Positions 61,771 to 64,000 of a stretch of 64,000 bases of DNA are shown one piece after another. A model generated the notes under the pieces. That model was not told where the DNA came from. It saw nothing but the letters and a program-made list of their open reading frames with translations, and ran no database searches. The stretch lies in NCBI GenBank assembly GCA_944321175.1, contig CALUKI010000010.1, positions 1 through 64,000 on the forward strand. Direction: 5' to 3'. Position 1 is the stretch's first letter, and every line of letters starts with the position of its first letter. The DNA is from an uncultured Alistipes sp. Lineage in GTDB: Bacteria > Bacteroidota > Bacteroidia > Bacteroidales > Rikenellaceae. The translations under genes and the position numbers were made by a program.

Positions 61771-62502
61771 ATGCAACTCTTTTACGCACCCGACATCGTT
61801 CCGCCGCTCTACACGCTCAGCGAGGAGGAGTCGAAACACTGCATCCGTGTTCTGCGGCTTCAGTGCGGCGACACGCTTCACCTGACCGACGGACTGGGCA
61901 CGCTCTACCGCTGCCGCATCGAGGAGGAGAATGCCAAACGGTGCACGGTCCGTGTCGTGGAGAGCCTCGCCGAGTTCGGGCGCATGCCCTACCGCCTGAC
62001 GATGGCCGTCGCGCCGACAAAAAACATCGAGCGGTTCGAATGGTTTCTCGAAAAGGCCACCGAGATCGGCGTCAGCGAGATCGTGCCGCTCGACTGCGAC
62101 CATTCGGAGCGTCACGTCCTGAAGCGCGACCGTGCACAAAGGGTCGTCGTGGCGGCAATGAAGCAGTCGCTCAAAACCTATTGTCCGGAGTTGCAGCCGC
62201 TCACGCCGTTACGCGAACTCCTCGCCCGCCCCTTCGACGGACGTCGGTTCATCGCCCACTGCGATACGCCGCGCACGGCCAGGCACTACCTTCCGGCAGC
62301 ACTCCGCCCCGGTGAAAACCTGCAGGTTCTCATCGGCCCCGAAGGGGACTTTTCGCCTGCCGAAATCGACGCGGCCCTTGCCGCCGGATTCGAAGAGGTC
62401 ACCCTCGGCGAACAACGGCTGCGGACGGAGACAGCAGCAGTCGTTGCAACGGTCATGGCCGCCGTCTGCAACCGGATGGCTGCCGGGAACGGGCAGGCAT
62501 GA
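61771..62502 (+). CDS. rsmE: 16S rRNA (uracil1498-N3)-methyltransferase
   Basis: RsmE methylates U1498 of 16S rRNA using SAM. The 243-residue SPOUT enzyme has an N-terminal PUA-like domain with EESKHCIRVLRLQCGD, then VAPTKNIERFEWFLEKATEIGV, LDCDHSERHV, and the SAM knot LIGPEGDFSPAEIDAALAAG and VTLGEQRLRTETAAVVA. Length and motifs are normal. The chromate-transporter pair follows after a 149-base gap. Confidence 0.95.
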   Translation: MQLFYAPDIVPPLYTLSEEESKHCIRVLRLQCGDTLHLTDGLGTLYRCRIEEENAKRCTVRVVESLAEFGRMPYRLTMAVAPTKNIERFEWFLEKATEIGVSEIVPLDCDHSERHVLKRDRAQRVVVAAMKQSLKTYCPELQPLTPLRELLARPFDGRRFIAHCDTPRTARHYLPAALRPGENLQVLIGPEGDFSPAEIDAALAAGFEEVTLGEQRLRTETAAVVATVMAAVCNRMAAGNGQA

Positions 62503-62651
62503 AAAAATGTCGGGGAGAGGCCATCGTCCGCACCGGCAAGCAGCCGGAACAGCCCGCCGCATTCCCGCGGCGCGGACACCGCACAGCAGCAGGCTCCGGC
62601 ACTGGAACGGAAAAGCGGTTGAATTGAAACAGAAAAGCATCACAGAGCGTT

Positions 62652-63197
62652 ATGACAACCACACTGTTTACCCTGTTCCGATCGTTCTTCAAGATCGGAC
62701 TTTTCACCTTCGGCGGAGGCTATGCCATGATTCCGCTGATCGAGGCCGAGATCATCGACCGCCGCAAATGGCTGGCCCGCGATGAATTTCTGGAGCTGCT
62801 GACGCTGGCGCAATCGGCGCCGGGGCCCATTGCAATCAACACGTCGGTATTCATCGGCTACAAGGTGCGCGGCATCCGCGGAGCCGCCGCTTCGGCACTG
62901 GGCGCCGTCATGCCGTCGTTTCTGACCATCCTCACAATCGCCGTCTTCTTTGCCGAGGTACGCCACAACGCCGTGGTCGATGCCGCGTTCAAGGGAATGC
63001 GGCCGGCCGTTGTTGCCCTGATCGTCGTCCCGACCCTCTCGCTGGCACGCGGCATGCATCCGGCCCTGATCGGCGTGGTGATTCTCTCGGCGCTTGCCGT
63101 CTGGTGGTTCGGATTCTCGCCGATCTATCTGCTTGTCGCCGGCGCCGCAGCCGGAATCCTCTGGGCAACCCGCATACGGAAGGAGGTGCGGCGATGA
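62652..63197 (+). CDS. chrA: chromate transporter subunit (N-terminal-type half)
   Basis: A CHR-family membrane protein, one of two half-length subunits that together make a transporter. The 181-residue protein shows the family start FFKIGLFTFGGGYAMIPLIE, then LTLAQSAPGPIAINTSVFIGYKVRG, followed by several helices ending in AAAGILWATRIRKE. Physiological substrate may be chromate or sulfate-like anions, but housekeeping roles are unknown. It overlaps the second half by 4 bases. Confidence 0.9.
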   Translation: MTTTLFTLFRSFFKIGLFTFGGGYAMIPLIEAEIIDRRKWLARDEFLELLTLAQSAPGPIAINTSVFIGYKVRGIRGAAASALGAVMPSFLTILTIAVFFAEVRHNAVVDAAFKGMRPAVVALIVVPTLSLARGMHPALIGVVILSALAVWWFGFSPIYLLVAGAAAGILWATRIRKEVRR

Positions 63198-63772
63198 TCT
63201 ACCTCCAGCTCTTCATCAGCTATCTGAAAATCGGATTTTTCGGATTCGGCGGCGGTTATGCCATGCTCTCGCTCATCCAGAACGAGGTGGTCGTACAACA
63301 CGCATGGATGACCAATACGACCTTTACGGACATCGTAGCCGTTTCGCAGATGACCCCCGGACCGATCGCCATCAATTCGGCCACCTATGTCGGCTACACG
63401 GTGGGGGCACAGGGAGGTCTCGGCTGCTGGGGCGGCATTCTGGGATCGGTCATTGCCACCATTGCGGTCTGCCTGCCGTCGTTGACGGTCATGCTGCTGC
63501 TTACGCGGTTCTTCCTCAAGTTGAAAGGGAACCGCTATATCGAGGGGGCGATGGCCGGCATGAAACCCGTCGTCATCGGGATGATCGGGGCGGCGGCGCT
63601 GCTGCTGATCTTTCCGTCGTCGGACGAAGGGGCCAGCTTCATCGACGGCTGGAGCTGGGTGCTGTTCGGGCTCTGCATCGTCGGTTCGCTCCGCAAGTGG
63701 AATCCCATTCTGCTGATCGTACTCTCGGCCGTCGCAGGCATCGCCATCTACTACGTCCCGACAGTGATCTGA
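63194..63772 (+). CDS. chrA: chromate transporter subunit (second half)
   Basis: The 192-residue partner begins at the ATG inside the stop overlap (MIYLQLFISYLKIGFFGFGG). It carries GGYAMLSLIQNEVVVQHAWMT and VSQMTPGPIAINSATYVGY, then further helices. The two proteins are homologous halves of an inverted-repeat transporter, which in other bacteria are fused in one ChrA. The start at 63194 is chosen because the longer frame upstream lies inside the first subunit. Confidence 0.9.
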   Translation: MIYLQLFISYLKIGFFGFGGGYAMLSLIQNEVVVQHAWMTNTTFTDIVAVSQMTPGPIAINSATYVGYTVGAQGGLGCWGGILGSVIATIAVCLPSLTVMLLLTRFFLKLKGNRYIEGAMAGMKPVVIGMIGAAALLLIFPSSDEGASFIDGWSWVLFGLCIVGSLRKWNPILLIVLSAVAGIAIYYVPTVI

Positions 63773-63805
63773 CCGGCAGGGCCCCACTCCACAGACAACA
63801 GACAC

Positions 63806-63831
63806 CGCACCCCGTCGCATGACAGGGTGCG
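63806..63831 (+). terminator. weak hairpin after the chromate transporter pair
   Basis: CGCACCC (63806-63812) pairs with GGGTGCG (63825-63831), followed by TATCGTCTT. It lies between two convergent genes. Short, so only tentative. Confidence 0.35.
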
Positions 63832-63863
63832 TATCGTCTTACGACAGGGGCGTCCGGCGCGGA

Positions 63864-64000
63864 CTACATGGCAACGAGCACTCCTCCGGCGAGCACCAAG
63901 AAGAGGAATGCGACCAGAAAGAGCAGGCCCAGAATGCCCAGCGACGTTCCGATACACCCCAGTCCGCGATCGGCGCCGGCCGGCAGCGGATCGGAAACCA
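63864..64000 (-). CDS. C-terminal end of a small membrane protein (cut by window edge)
   Basis: The minus strand is open from the edge to a TAG at 63864-63866 and reads VSDPLPAGADRGLGCIGTSL, then a strong transmembrane helix (GILGLLFLVAFLFLVLAGGV) and ends LVAM. It has no Met within the visible part other than the last residue, so the start lies beyond the window. The composition is that of a real membrane segment. It may be a short envelope protein; family not recognised. Confidence 0.55.
   Translation of the reverse strand, partial: VSDPLPAGADRGLGCIGTSLGILGLLFLVAFLFLVLAGGVLVAM

Noticed and set aside
62652..63772. Frameshifted single chrA gene
   Set aside because: Each half has its own complete family start and the two overlap by an ATGA junction, which is the normal arrangement of two-subunit CHR transporters.

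Overview
The window looks like a chromosomal segment of a GC-rich Bacteroidetes, most likely Alistipes or a close Rikenellaceae relative. This is an inference from gene families, not from a marker-gene comparison. The evidence is a GSCFA protein, a MurF-alanine racemase fusion, a roughly 1,100-residue SecA, DUF2851, DUF4886 and DUF805 proteins, Bacteroidetes-type tripartite efflux genes, and more than a dozen copies of the Bacteroidetes promoter element TAnnTTTG. Several of these have a TTG or TTTG box 19-20 bp upstream.

Left edge (1-2,100): a small accessory patch. It has the start of an IS5-type transposase running off the edge, an AT-rich secreted protein with two LYPT/WQ repeats, a stranded 3' end of a leucine-rich-repeat surface or tail protein, a DUF1232 membrane protein, a possible structured RNA with a T-run, a strong terminator and a tiny membrane protein. 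A tRNA-Gly(CCC) with a good promoter and terminator separates this patch from core genes.

2,400-11,200: ispE is divergent from a plus-strand run GSCFA - phosphatase-superfamily protein - sufE - DUF59 - DUF2851, followed by secA with its own promoter. 11,500-16,400: a lipoprotein, dCMP deaminase and an SDR enzyme on plus, then lpxK-purine nucleoside phosphorylase-ssb on minus. 16,700-23,600: a DUF4886 lipoprotein, an M23 endopeptidase, ispD plus a PH-like membrane protein, alkaline phosphatase and ung.

23,600-30,300: a complete tripartite efflux operon (TetR - TolC - adaptor - RND pump) ending in a small GlnB-like protein. A 19-bp tandem repeat just after the predicted transcription start is a candidate operator. 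30,600-37,600: an HD hydrolase, two DUF805 proteins, a POT transporter, glgB and a YhcH-family protein.

37,100-52,000: long minus-strand runs. One is grpE-dnaJ-membrane protein-mutL-rhomboid-EEP phosphatase-YhcH. The other is amidase-MCE/MlaD-mutS2-murF/alr-RsmI-like methyltransferase. 52,000-64,000: lptD, tRNA-Gln(CTG), a nucleoside-type MFS permease, two tandem M3 metallopeptidase lipoproteins, rsmE, a split chromate transporter pair and the end of a membrane protein at the right edge.

Most of the window is housekeeping and envelope biogenesis. I found no CRISPR array, phage, defence island or biosynthetic cluster. The less ordinary signals are promoter boxes placed directly on start codons (probable leaderless mRNAs), U-less perfect hairpins between convergent genes, the efflux operator repeat with its GlnB-like partner, and several enzymes with altered key residues (MutL, the phosphatase-superfamily protein, M23).
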